Source: Spirosoma aureum
Lineage (GTDB): Bacteria; Bacteroidota; Bacteroidia; Cytophagales; Spirosomataceae
Assembly (NCBI RefSeq): GCF_011604685.1
Contig: NZ_CP050063.1
Location: forward strand, 1,634,501-1,698,500
Length of the DNA stretch: 64,000 nucleotides
Direction of reading: 5' to 3'
Each line of letters begins with the position of its first letter. Positions within the stretch are counted from its first letter, which is position 1. Below are positions 54,232 through 62,842 of the stretch, in pieces. The notes under the pieces were generated by a model that saw only the letters and a program-made list of their open reading frames with translations, was not told the origin of the DNA and did no database searches. A program made the translations under genes and the position numbers.

Positions 54232-57200
54232 ATGCTTATGAAGACCTGTTTTGAGTTTGCCAAGTTGCTGCTGTTTTTTGCGTTGATCCTGTCGGGAGCC
54301 ACTTCGGCTCTGGCCCAGCCTGATTCGTTGCGGATCACCGTCACAGAAGGTACCAACATGTCGGCTGCGCTTTCGCCCAATGGACAGTCCATTGTTGTTG
54401 ATCTTCAGGGTACTATCTGGCTGATGCCTGCCAAAGGTGGAACAGCTCGTGCCTTGACCGATTTTCGGGATGATGCCCGGCAGCCTGCGTGGTCGCCGGA
54501 TAGTAAACGTATTGTTTACTCGTCGTTTCGCGATGGAACGTTCCATATCTACAGCGTCAAACCCGATGGTTCAGACTTGCAGAAACACACAAAGGGGGAA
54601 TTTGATAACCGTGAACCATCCTATTCGCCGGATGGTAGTAAGTTGATTTTTTCGTCAGATCACGGTGGTAATTACAACGTGTTTGAACTGACACTCAAAA
54701 CCGGAGAACTCAAACAACTCACCGACAATGCAGGCAACGAATATGCACCATCCTACTCGTCGGACGGCAAACGGATTGCCTACGTAGCTACCCGCCCCGA
54801 TGCATCAGGACTTTATGTCTGGGAGGGTGGTAAGGAAACACTGGCCTGGAAAACAGCCGCTACACTCGGGCCACCAGCCTGGTCACTGAACGGACAGTCA
54901 CTCATTGTGCAGACGGCTGAAACTGGCAAAACCGCATTGATTGTTAAAGACCTGAAACCCGATAGTGAACCGAAAGTCATCTCGGCCACTGGCGAAGATG
55001 TATTTCCTTTCCGACCTTCGGTAGCAACGGACGGTTCTATCTGGTACACAGCCGATGGTGGCATTAAACACAAAACGGCTGATTTCGCCCGTACCGACAA
55101 GGTCACCTGGCAGGCAACGCTGGCATTACAGCGCAAGCCTTATACCCGCAAAACGTACCTGCTCGATAACGCGAAGCCACGACCTGTTAAAGGCATCCGG
55201 GCTCCGGTAGTCTCGCCCGACGGGAAGTCCATTGCGTTTTCGGCACTTGGCGATCTGTACTGGCTGGATATTGGTAATCCTACGCCTAAAAAGCTAACGG
55301 ACGATGCCTTCATTGAGGCTGATCCAACATTCTCGCCCGATGGCCGATTTCTGGTGTTTGTGTCCGATCGTTCTGGTAGTATCAATCTGTGGGCCAGAGA
55401 TTTGAAAACTGGTCAGGATCGCCAGTTGACCAACGGAACGGAAGAAATTAGTACGCCCGTATTCTCACCCGATAGCAAACACATTGCCTTTTTTATGCTC
55501 GACCGGGCTGCCTTTGGTCGGAGTGTGTTGCATACGCTTGATGTGCCGCCATCGGAAGATCAGCCTACACCTGTGCCCAAAAAGATTCACGACGCGTTGT
55601 TTGGCCCCGGTGTGCCAAGCTGGTCGCCCGATGGGAAACAGATTGCCGTTTCTGCACTGGATGTCTATTCCAGCCGTTTTCGGGAGGGATTAAACCAGTT
55701 TTTGGTTATCCCCAGTGGAGGCAGTGGTAGCGCACTCGAACTGAAACCTGATTCATCGGGGCAAACCATCAGTTTCCGTGGTCGCAGTGGTCCTGCCTGG
55801 TCGCCGGATGGTCACTGGATGGCTTACGTGCTCGATGGTGTGTTGTGGACATTGCCGGTCACTGCCGATGGAAAACAGACCGGATCGCCTGTTCAACGGA
55901 CAAAGACGCTGGCTGATAACATGAGTTGGACCGCCGACTCGAAGACATTGGTTTATCTGGCAGTCGATACGTTGAAGCAACTGGATATTACCACCAATCG
56001 GGTTAGCATCATTCCGCTAAATTTCACGTATCAGGCGAAATTGCCTACTGATCAGACCATTATTCATGCCGGAAAGCTGTTCGATGGAAAAACCAATGCG
56101 TACCGTGAAAACGTTGACATTGTATTGAAAGGAAGTCGTATTCAGGCAATTGAGCCGCATAAAGCCGGGCGAACGGGCAAACTGATCGATGCGTCTAAGC
56201 TGACGGTTATGCCCGGTCTCTGGGAAATGCATACGCACCAGAGTATTCTGGCGGGGGAAAAGCAAGGGCGTATCTGGCTCAGTCACGGCATTACGAGCAT
56301 TCGCGAAACGGGCGCCGATCCGTATGATGCACTCGAACGGCGCGAAGCCTGGGATGCGGGTATCCGGCCGGGGCCGCGCTCGTTTTATACCGGAACACTC
56401 AATGAAGGCTACCGGCTTTATTACGGTCTGGCGACCAGTATCCGCAGTGAGGCACAATTGCGCATGGAACTCGACCGGGCCAAACGGCTTGACTATGATC
56501 TCCTGAAGTGCTATGTTCGACTCCCTGACCGGTTACAGCAATTGGCCGCCGATCTGGCGCATCAGATTGGCATTCCTGTAACGTCGCATGAGCTGTATCC
56601 GGCCGTAAAATACAACATCGATGGAGTCGAACATTCATCGGCTACAAGCCGCCGGGGGTTCTCGCCTAAACTCACGTCTACCAATCACATCTATGGCGAT
56701 GTACTGAACCTGATTGCTAAATCGGGGATGAACATGACCCCAACAACAAGTTTGCAGGGTGGCTTCGGCTACCAGACCCGACGCGATACGGCCCTGTTCA
56801 GCTATGCGCCATACATGCATTTCTATGATGAGAAATACCGGACCAATATGATGGCCCAGCAACAGACCATGCGTCGGATGATGCCCGGCGCAGTCGAAAA
56901 TTTCAAGACACTGGCCGGAAATGTGAAGAAGTTCATTGCTGCCGGTGGTCGTGTAACACCGGGAACGGATTCGCCCCTGATTCCGTATGGACTGAGCTTA
57001 CAGATCGAGCTACAGAACTGGGTTGAGGGTGGCGTGACACCGTTCGAGACGTTGCGGGGAGCCACACTCTGGTCGGCGGAAGCAGCTGGTGTAGGTAAGG
57101 ATGTTGGCAGCATTGAAGTGGGTAAAATCGCCGATCTAATTGCCGTTGATGGCGACCCACTCACCAAAATCCGGGATACCATGAACGTGAAATACACGAT

Positions 57201-57243
57201 CAAAAATGGGCAGGTCTGGACACTGGCAGAGTTGTTGAAATAA
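54232..57243 (+). CDS. Secreted TolB-like propeller fused to an amidohydrolase
   Basis: 1003 residues with a signal peptide (~1-26). Residues ~35-590 contain PD40/TolB-type repeats with the telltale FSPDGR, WSPDGK and DSKRI turns, forming one or more beta-propellers. Residues ~605-1003 are a metal-dependent amidohydrolase: HAGKLFDGKTNAYR at the start, MPGLWEMHTHQSIL (the HxH pair), VTSHELYPAV (later His), VEHSSATSRRG and TPGTDSPLIPYG (Asp). This fused architecture is widespread in Bacteroidota, with proposed roles in periplasmic dipeptide or acyl-amide hydrolysis. The start could be the ATG one codon further on. A good hairpin follows it. Confidence 0.88.
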   Translation: MLMKTCFEFAKLLLFFALILSGATSALAQPDSLRITVTEGTNMSAALSPNGQSIVVDLQGTIWLMPAKGGTARALTDFRDDARQPAWSPDSKRIVYSSFRDGTFHIYSVKPDGSDLQKHTKGEFDNREPSYSPDGSKLIFSSDHGGNYNVFELTLKTGELKQLTDNAGNEYAPSYSSDGKRIAYVATRPDASGLYVWEGGKETLAWKTAATLGPPAWSLNGQSLIVQTAETGKTALIVKDLKPDSEPKVISATGEDVFPFRPSVATDGSIWYTADGGIKHKTADFARTDKVTWQATLALQRKPYTRKTYLLDNAKPRPVKGIRAPVVSPDGKSIAFSALGDLYWLDIGNPTPKKLTDDAFIEADPTFSPDGRFLVFVSDRSGSINLWARDLKTGQDRQLTNGTEEISTPVFSPDSKHIAFFMLDRAAFGRSVLHTLDVPPSEDQPTPVPKKIHDALFGPGVPSWSPDGKQIAVSALDVYSSRFREGLNQFLVIPSGGSGSALELKPDSSGQTISFRGRSGPAWSPDGHWMAYVLDGVLWTLPVTADGKQTGSPVQRTKTLADNMSWTADSKTLVYLAVDTLKQLDITTNRVSIIPLNFTYQAKLPTDQTIIHAGKLFDGKTNAYRENVDIVLKGSRIQAIEPHKAGRTGKLIDASKLTVMPGLWEMHTHQSILAGEKQGRIWLSHGITSIRETGADPYDALERREAWDAGIRPGPRSFYTGTLNEGYRLYYGLATSIRSEAQLRMELDRAKRLDYDLLKCYVRLPDRLQQLAADLAHQIGIPVTSHELYPAVKYNIDGVEHSSATSRRGFSPKLTSTNHIYGDVLNLIAKSGMNMTPTTSLQGGFGYQTRRDTALFSYAPYMHFYDEKYRTNMMAQQQTMRRMMPGAVENFKTLAGNVKKFIAAGGRVTPGTDSPLIPYGLSLQIELQNWVEGGVTPFETLRGATLWSAEAAGVGKDVGSIEVGKIADLIAVDGDPLTKIRDTMNVKYTIKNGQVWTLAELLK

Positions 57244-57263
57244 GTAGTACCGTTGTTGATAAG

Positions 57264-57320
57264 CCGGGCGGTGAATACGAAATGCGATGTGCATATTTGT
57301 ATTCACCGCCCGGTTTTGTT
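57264..57320 (+). terminator. Rho-independent terminator after the amidohydrolase gene
   Basis: CCGGGCGGTGAATAC (57264-57278) pairs exactly with GTATTCACCGCCCGG (57299-57313), followed by TTTTGTTTT. It lies inside the space that a long nitrilase open frame would otherwise claim. Confidence 0.8.
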
Positions 57321-57355
57321 TTGGTACGTTCGCTATGATCTTGACAGACAATGCA

Positions 57356-58084
57356 ATGAAAATTAGTGTCGCGCAGACTAGACAAATCAAAGGAAATATT
57401 TCCGGTAATATCAAGAGACACAAACAGTTAATTGACCTTGCTACTTCGTGTAAGGCAACGGTAATTTTCTTCCCGGAGCTTTCTTTGACCAGTTATGAAC
57501 CTGAATTAGCCAAAGAGTTAGCGATAAATCAAGATGATAGAAGGCTTGATGACTTTCAGCAAATTAGCGATACAACTAAAATTACCATTGGACTTGGTGC
57601 TCCGACAAAAACGAAAACGGGCATTCAAATAAGCATGATCATTTTTCAGCCTGGAAAACCCAGGCAGACTTACTCAAAACAGCAGCTTCATTCCGACGAA
57701 CTTCCCTATTTCGAAAATGGCAATCAACAAATTATGTTGACCGTCGAAAATGTCAGGATTGCACCTGCTATTTGCTATGAAAGTTTGCAGCCCGATCACG
57801 CTGACCAGGCCAGTAAACTTGGTGCAGACATTTACGTAGCGAGCGTTGCCAAATCACAAAATGGCGTGAATAAGGCCATGATCCATTATCCTGAAGTTGC
57901 CAGGAACTATTCAATGCCCGTATTAATGTCAAATTGTGTCGGGTTTTGCGATAATTTTATGAGTGTCGGCTTGAGTTCTGCTTGGACAAAACAAGGGCAA
58001 TTAGCTGGGCAACTTGACGACAAAAATGAAGGTCTGCTAATTTTTGACACAGTAACGGAAGAAGTAACCAGACAGATACTATAA
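57356..58084 (+). CDS. Carbon-nitrogen hydrolase (nitrilase superfamily)
   Basis: 242 residues from the ATG at 57356, chosen because upstream frames run into the terminator of the previous gene. The Glu-Lys-Cys active site is present: Glu41 (FFPELSLTS), Lys108 (TYSKQQLHSDE) and Cys140 (APAICYESLQ). Such enzymes hydrolyse amides or nitriles (omega-amidase-like or N-carbamoyl hydrolase-like activities). The substrate is unknown. The gene is more AT-rich than its neighbours, which suggests separate origin. Confidence 0.82.
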   Translation: MKISVAQTRQIKGNISGNIKRHKQLIDLATSCKATVIFFPELSLTSYEPELAKELAINQDDRRLDDFQQISDTTKITIGLGAPTKTKTGIQISMIIFQPGKPRQTYSKQQLHSDELPYFENGNQQIMLTVENVRIAPAICYESLQPDHADQASKLGADIYVASVAKSQNGVNKAMIHYPEVARNYSMPVLMSNCVGFCDNFMSVGLSSAWTKQGQLAGQLDDKNEGLLIFDTVTEEVTRQIL

Positions 58085-58257
58085 AAAACGACTACTCACA
58101 AATGACTTGCTATTGCCCAACCGTGAATTAGTTCCAGAACTCTACACCCGTCTCTCCCTATCCGCCAATTTGTCCCTTCGTTCGGGAACAATTACCTTAG
58201 TGTCTGACGCAGCATACTGATTGCTCGGTTTGCTGATTGCCTAGACCGATAACCCGA

Positions 58258-59520
58258 ATGGAAACGATATTCACTACTGACCGTGTCCGGCCGTTGCTGA
58301 CACAGGTCCGTGACTTTGTTCATAACGAACTGATTCCTCTTGAAGACGGTTTTTCGCATCACGCCCTTGGCGAATTGATCCCGATACTCGACCAGAAGCG
58401 GGATAAAGTCAAAGCCGCCGGACTCTGGGGGTTGCATCTCTCCAAAGAGGAGGCAGGGCATGGTCTGACGCTCTGCGAATTTGGGCAGATTAGCGAACAA
58501 CTGGCTCATGCCCCATTCTTCGGGCATTATGTGTTCGGTTGCCAGGCTCCGGATATTGGCAATACCGAACTGCTTCACAAATTCGCATCGCCCGAACTAA
58601 AAGAGCGGTATTTAAAGCCGCTTATGGATGGCAAAATCCGAAGTTGTTTTTCCATGACCGAGCCTGAATTCGCGGGCTCAAATCCTACCCGACTGGCTAC
58701 AATGGCCGATCGTGATGGCAACGACTATGTCATTAATGGGCGTAAATGGTTCACATCTTCGGCAGATGGAGCCACTTTTGCCATTGCCATGGTGGTTACG
58801 AACCCCGATGCCGTTCCACACCAGCGTGCGAGCATGATCATCGTGCCGACCGATACGCCGGGTTTCAAAATAGAGCGAAACATTCCCGTTTTTGGTGAAG
58901 CAGGACAAGGCTGGTTCAGTCACGCCGAGGTATCGTATACCGATTGTCGCGTACCCATCACCAACCTGATTGGGGGTGAAGGAATGGGTTTCAGGCTGGC
59001 GCAGGAACGACTCGGTCCCGGCCGGATTCATCATTGTATGCGCTGGATCGGCAATGCCGAAAAAGCGATGGATTTGATGTGTAAACGTGCAGCTTCCCGT
59101 GAAATCGAAGAGGGGATGATGCTGGGCGAGAAACAATTTATTCAGGATTTTATTGCCGAAAGCCGCGCCGAAATTGATGCCAGTCGCTTGTACGTACTCA
59201 ATACTGCCCACATGATCGACACGGTTGGCGTTGCTGCTGTTCGCGATGCCGTTTCGGCCATCAAGTTTTACGTGGCCAACGCATTTCTGCGTGTGCTCGA
59301 TCGCGCTATACAGGTGCACGGCGCTCTGGGCGTCACGGATGATACGGTTTTGGCGGCTATGTACCGTCATGAACGGGGCGCCCGCATCTGGGATGGAGCT
59401 GATGAAGTCCACAAGCAGAGTCTGGCGATAAGTATTTTAAAGAAATACGGGCTGGATGTTAAGCAGAAAGCCCGCGAATTGCAGGAGTTCCGCCGGATGA
59501 TGACTGCTGAACAATTGTAG
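58258..59520 (+). CDS. Acyl-CoA dehydrogenase
   Basis: 420 residues from the ATG at 58258 (an upstream TTG extends by seven residues without support). The three-part ACAD fold is evident: helical N-terminus, CFSMTEPEFAGSNPT (FAD/substrate motif) and GRKWFTSSADGATFAIAMV in the beta domain, and FRLAQERLGPGRIHHCMRWIGNAEKA, then RVLDRAIQVHGALGVTDD and RIWDGADEVHKQSLA at the C-terminus. The chemistry is FAD-dependent alpha,beta-dehydrogenation of an acyl-CoA. The immediate downstream gene encodes an APH-type kinase, the unfused counterpart of animal ACAD10/ACAD11. Confidence 0.9.
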   Translation: METIFTTDRVRPLLTQVRDFVHNELIPLEDGFSHHALGELIPILDQKRDKVKAAGLWGLHLSKEEAGHGLTLCEFGQISEQLAHAPFFGHYVFGCQAPDIGNTELLHKFASPELKERYLKPLMDGKIRSCFSMTEPEFAGSNPTRLATMADRDGNDYVINGRKWFTSSADGATFAIAMVVTNPDAVPHQRASMIIVPTDTPGFKIERNIPVFGEAGQGWFSHAEVSYTDCRVPITNLIGGEGMGFRLAQERLGPGRIHHCMRWIGNAEKAMDLMCKRAASREIEEGMMLGEKQFIQDFIAESRAEIDASRLYVLNTAHMIDTVGVAAVRDAVSAIKFYVANAFLRVLDRAIQVHGALGVTDDTVLAAMYRHERGARIWDGADEVHKQSLAISILKKYGLDVKQKARELQEFRRMMTAEQL

Positions 59521-59590
59521 ATTTTTGAGGGATTCGCGTTAATGGACTTACTCGCAAGGTTCAACCATCCTAAATCCAACATCCTCATTA

Positions 59591-60664
59591 ATGATTACTC
59601 CCGATGCTCCGCGCTCTGTTCGTTCGGGCGAAGAACTTGATCTATCCGCTCTTAATACGTACCTACGCGAATACGCACCAGCTATGGGCGAGGTGGTGGA
59701 GGTTCGGCAATTTCCCGGTGGTTTTTCCAATCTGACCTATTCGCTTAAAACGGCCAGTAGTGAGTATGTGCTTCGTCGGCCACCGTTTGGCGCCAACATC
59801 AAAGGCGGTCATGATATGGGTCGCGAGTTTCGTGTATTGTCCTTATTGACAGGTCACTACGACCGGATTCCCAATCCGGTCGTTTATGGCGAAACCGACG
59901 ACGTTTTGGGTGCCCCGTTCTACATCATGGAGCGCGTGCAGGGAATCATTCTTCGGGCGTCGATGGCGCCAATGCTGAATCTTGCTCCCGAACGCATGCG
60001 CCAGCTATCGGAATCATTAGTCGATAATCTGGTCGATATTCATGCGCTGGACATTCACCGTACCGGACTGATCCAGTTAGGGAAACCCGAAGGATACGTG
60101 CAACGTCAGGTTGAAGGCTGGCTCAAACGATACCATACTGCCCAGACCGACACGATCCCGGCAATGGATGCAGTAGGAGCGTGGTTGCCCAGGAACTATC
60201 CTGTCGAGCAAGTTCCGGCATTTTTACACAATGATTATAAGTATGATAACGTCCTGCTGGCTCCAGATGATGTTACGGGAGAACCAACAGCTCACATTCG
60301 GGGTGTATTAGACTGGGAAATGGCTACCGTTGGCGATCCGCTCATGGACTTAGGAGCAACACTGGCTTACTGGTCGGAAGTAACGGATAGCCCGGCTTAT
60401 AAAAACTTCAATCTGACCTGGTTACCCGGTAATCTGACCCGGCAGGAAGTTGCTGAACGATATGCCCGGCGCAGTGGGCGTGACCTATCGAATATGCTGT
60501 TCTATTACGTGTTCGGTCTGTATAAAAATGCCGTGATCGCTCAGCAGATCTATGCTCGCTGGAAACAGGGTTACAGCAAAGATGAGCGATTCGGCAAAAT
60601 CCTGCCGATGATTGTTGAACTGGCCAACAAAGCTGTTGGAGCCATTGACAGCGGTACAATTTGA
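59591..60664 (+). CDS. APH-family phosphotransferase (ACAD10/11-like kinase)
   Basis: 357 residues of the choline/aminoglycoside kinase fold. ATP-binding region GGFSNLTYSLKTASSEYVLRRPPFG, the catalytic FLHNDYKYDNVLL (Brenner motif, with Asp as base and Asn as metal ligand) and the metal DxD motif in GVLDWEMATVGDPLMDLG. In animal ACAD10/11 the equivalent domain phosphorylates 4-hydroxyacyl-CoA so it can be dehydrated and beta-oxidised. It lies 70 bases behind the acyl-CoA dehydrogenase, and the two are probably one operon for the same task. Confidence 0.88.
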   Translation: MITPDAPRSVRSGEELDLSALNTYLREYAPAMGEVVEVRQFPGGFSNLTYSLKTASSEYVLRRPPFGANIKGGHDMGREFRVLSLLTGHYDRIPNPVVYGETDDVLGAPFYIMERVQGIILRASMAPMLNLAPERMRQLSESLVDNLVDIHALDIHRTGLIQLGKPEGYVQRQVEGWLKRYHTAQTDTIPAMDAVGAWLPRNYPVEQVPAFLHNDYKYDNVLLAPDDVTGEPTAHIRGVLDWEMATVGDPLMDLGATLAYWSEVTDSPAYKNFNLTWLPGNLTRQEVAERYARRSGRDLSNMLFYYVFGLYKNAVIAQQIYARWKQGYSKDERFGKILPMIVELANKAVGAIDSGTI

Positions 60665-60675
60665 GCAGTTGTTAA

Positions 60676-60817
60676 TCCCGCCAGCCTTCGGGCTTATAGG
60701 GTGTTCGGCTATCGCTGGGCACGCAAAGGGCAGTTGGCGGCCGCTGTGGACCGCCTAAAACCCGAATGTTGGGGTAAGGATAAATGGGTTCTGGAATCGG
60801 TTGTCGCAACTTAAGGG
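60676..60817. repeat. Direct repeat copy A: duplicated 3' end of the DUF4249 gene
   Basis: 142 bases, about 97% identical without gaps to 61364-61505 (visible differences only at a few single bases). It encodes, on the minus strand, the last ~45 codons of the DUF4249 protein, with its own in-frame stop (GWRD then TAA at 60672-60674). It is separated from the functional gene end by ~550 bases. Confidence 0.9.
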
Positions 60818-60862
60818 AAAACAATTTAAATCCGGTATACCAAGAGAATAAACACTTAAATC

Positions 60863-61138
60863 ATGAAGAGCTTTAAAACTATGAGGCATGCAAATGACTC
60901 AGAAAAAGCAGCCTCTCTATGTTGGATGGATATAACTGATGACCAACTGTCAGTTTTGAATAAAATCGTTTCCAGTAAGCGAATCCAAGATATTATGATT
61001 GATAGTTATGGATTCAGTTGGGGATCAGAAAAATCTCCTAGTTCAACAAATTTTTATTTTACAATTGCTTCTAAAAATGAAGTACCTCAAGAAGAGATTG
61101 ATAAATTCATTCAATTCTTTGAACAAAGTGAATTTTAA
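60863..61138 (+). CDS. Small hypothetical protein inside a duplicated-end insert
   Basis: 91 residues (start MKSFKTMRHANDSEKAASLC), no signal peptide. The sequence is AT-rich and predicted to be helical with a central beta segment (NFYFTIASKNEV) and an acidic C-terminus (EEIDKFIQFFEQSEF). No domain is recognised. It lies between the two 142-bp repeats and so belongs to the inserted segment, opposite in strand to the DUF4249 gene. It may be cargo such as an immunity or antitoxin-like protein, but that is only an inference. Confidence 0.45.
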   Translation: MKSFKTMRHANDSEKAASLCWMDITDDQLSVLNKIVSSKRIQDIMIDSYGFSWGSEKSPSSTNFYFTIASKNEVPQEEIDKFIQFFEQSEF

Positions 61139-61363
61139 CTGAAAAAGTTAGAGACGCTCGCCTACTATTGAAATTTGAAGGTCAGACAAAAAGGCAAACA
61201 ACTTCATGGCTACCAATAACCCTATTTGAAAAGATCGAGAAGAAGGGCAGATAGAACCTCAAAAAGTCCGACTACGAATAAGCGTGGAAAGCCAACTTGA
61301 GAAGACCCAGAAACTCCCTGATGGACTATTTGTGGAGTACAACCAGAAGCTGGCTTTAGCTAT
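61139..61363. other. Rest of the insert between the direct repeats
   Basis: AT-rich. An in-frame plus-strand frame starting with the ATG at 61206 is broken by a TGA after seven codons and would then read on (DREEGQIEPQKVRLRI) into copy B of the repeat, so it looks like a decayed open frame. No intact gene is supported. Confidence 0.35.
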
Positions 61364-62664
61364 TCCCGCCAACCTTCGGGCTTATAGGGGGTTCGACTAT
61401 CGCTGGGCACGCAAAGGGCAGTTGGCGGCCGCTGTGGACCGCCTAAAACCCGAATGTTGGGGTAAGGATAAATGGGTTCTGGAATCGGTTGTCGCAACCT
61501 AAGGGCGTAAAACAGTTCAGCATCTTTCTGCTTTGAGGGGCCCGCTGGATCGGTTTCGCCAAATGGTAATCCTTTCGCGTCTTTACGATCCAGCCAATAG
61601 CGAACAGTCGAGACACCCGAAGCGGTAAAATAACCCACAACGTGCTCGCCCGGATCACCTGCGTTCAGGATATTTCCGACCGGCGCAGAAGGCGGTGTGT
61701 CGGCTAGCCCGCCCGTTGATTGAGTTTGATCCTGAAAGAGTTTAAAATACGAATATGCTTTCGGCGTCAGGGCTAACTGGCGAATTTCGACCAGACACGC
61801 GGTGCTATCATAATAAGGGATTTGAGCCACTTTACGCCCCCGAATCTGACCTCCATTGCTAAACTGATCATCGAACACATTGATGGAGCTACTATAGAGA
61901 ATTTCCCAACACTGGGTCCGACAGGGATAATCATAGACATAGAGGCCACTCGGAAAGGGAGGCTGGGCTGCTTCGTTGTAATTGATCGGCACGAAACAAT
62001 CTTCGTACGTGTCATTCCCTGACACATAAAACAGGCGGTCTTTGTAGGTATGGGGAAGGATGTTATTAACCGCATAAACCCCCTGTTGACAGCTCCGGCA
62101 CCAGCTTTGCTTTTCCCACAAAACCCATTCCCAACGGTAGTAGTTATGCTGGTTCGCCGGGTCATTAAAGCCGATAAAAAGATTGTGCCCCGCCCGGAAT
62201 TGGCCTGCCAGCTGCAACTCGACAGGTAAACTCGTCAGACTGAATTGCGCCGATACGCTGTTGATTGGCGGAACGGCCTGCATAGTTTGCCGGGTAGATA
62301 CGTAGCGAGTGCCGTCACTGAGCATAAACCGAAGTTGGTAACTATGATTGATCTGTCCCCGAAAGTCGCTTGGCAACTGATAGCTGCCATCTACGGTTTC
62401 GTGACAAGCGATTACCTGTACCGAATCCACAACTACTTCAACGGTAGCTTTGGTGATGGGAGTCGTACCAAAGCGCCCGGTAACAGGGTCGGCTTTCGAT
62501 CGATTGAGCCGAATGATCTGAGGTTCTGGTAGATTCGTAATGGTGCCATCGACGACCAGCACATTAACTGATGCATTGATCATAATGTCTGCCGGATCTA
62601 CGCAGGCCGCCAGCAAACCAACAACCAACAAGCCAATGCAAAAAAGAATATGCGGGAAACGCAT
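61360..62664 (-). CDS. DUF4249 domain-containing lipoprotein
   Basis: 434 residues with a lipoprotein signal (VGLLAAC, Cys21; VDPADI follows). The DUF4249 pattern is clear: NVLVVDGTITNLPEPQIIRL at the start, central paired cysteines (WCRSCQQG, DCFVPI, YPCRTQCWEI) and GLADTPPSAPVGNILNAG near residue 340. DUF4249 lipoproteins are Bacteroidota surface proteins almost always encoded beside a TonB-dependent receptor of the kind starting at 62972, and probably act as its lid or cargo partner. The final ~45 codons are duplicated at 60676-60817; here the last residues are EGWRE. Confidence 0.85.
   Translation of the reverse strand: MRFPHILFCIGLLVVGLLAACVDPADIMINASVNVLVVDGTITNLPEPQIIRLNRSKADPVTGRFGTTPITKATVEVVVDSVQVIACHETVDGSYQLPSDFRGQINHSYQLRFMLSDGTRYVSTRQTMQAVPPINSVSAQFSLTSLPVELQLAGQFRAGHNLFIGFNDPANQHNYYRWEWVLWEKQSWCRSCQQGVYAVNNILPHTYKDRLFYVSGNDTYEDCFVPINYNEAAQPPFPSGLYVYDYPCRTQCWEILYSSSINVFDDQFSNGGQIRGRKVAQIPYYDSTACLVEIRQLALTPKAYSYFKLFQDQTQSTGGLADTPPSAPVGNILNAGDPGEHVVGYFTASGVSTVRYWLDRKDAKGLPFGETDPAGPSKQKDAELFYALRLRQPIPEPIYPYPNIRVLGGPQRPPTALCVPSDSRTPYKPEGWRE
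61364..61505. repeat. Direct repeat copy B: functional 3' end of the DUF4249 gene
   Basis: 142 bases, the partner of 60676-60817. This copy is contiguous with the intact DUF4249 gene and ends in a TAG stop at 61360-61362. The two copies flank the ~550-base insert. Confidence 0.9.
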
Positions 62665-62701
62665 GATTAGTTAAAGGAGTACAGGATTTTCGGATGGAAC
62701 A

Positions 62702-62713
62702 GTGCCACGGTTT
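62702..62713. repeat. Half copy of the GTGCCACGGTT family
   Basis: GTGCCACGGTTT (62702-62713) matches the core left arm over 12 bases. No matching right arm follows. It is ~40 bases upstream of the DUF4249 start codon. Confidence 0.6.
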
Positions 62714-62842
62714 GCATCAAAGTTATCGATAACCGAGACACCACTCTCTGCGAAAATCATGATAGTAATTTAGTTGGATTTTTTTGATCGATAATAAGAT
62801 AGGATCTAATCAATTAGAATTTGGAGATAGATCCTTTTATAG

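Noticed and set aside
58678..59412. A 244-codon frame antisense to the acyl-CoA dehydrogenase
   Set aside because: Overlaps conserved catalytic motifs of the sense gene; a shadow frame.
61284..61502. A 72-codon plus-strand frame from a GTG within the insert into the duplicated end
   Set aside because: Its second half is simply the reverse of the DUF4249 C-terminus and its first half has a stop upstream; a decayed or chance frame.
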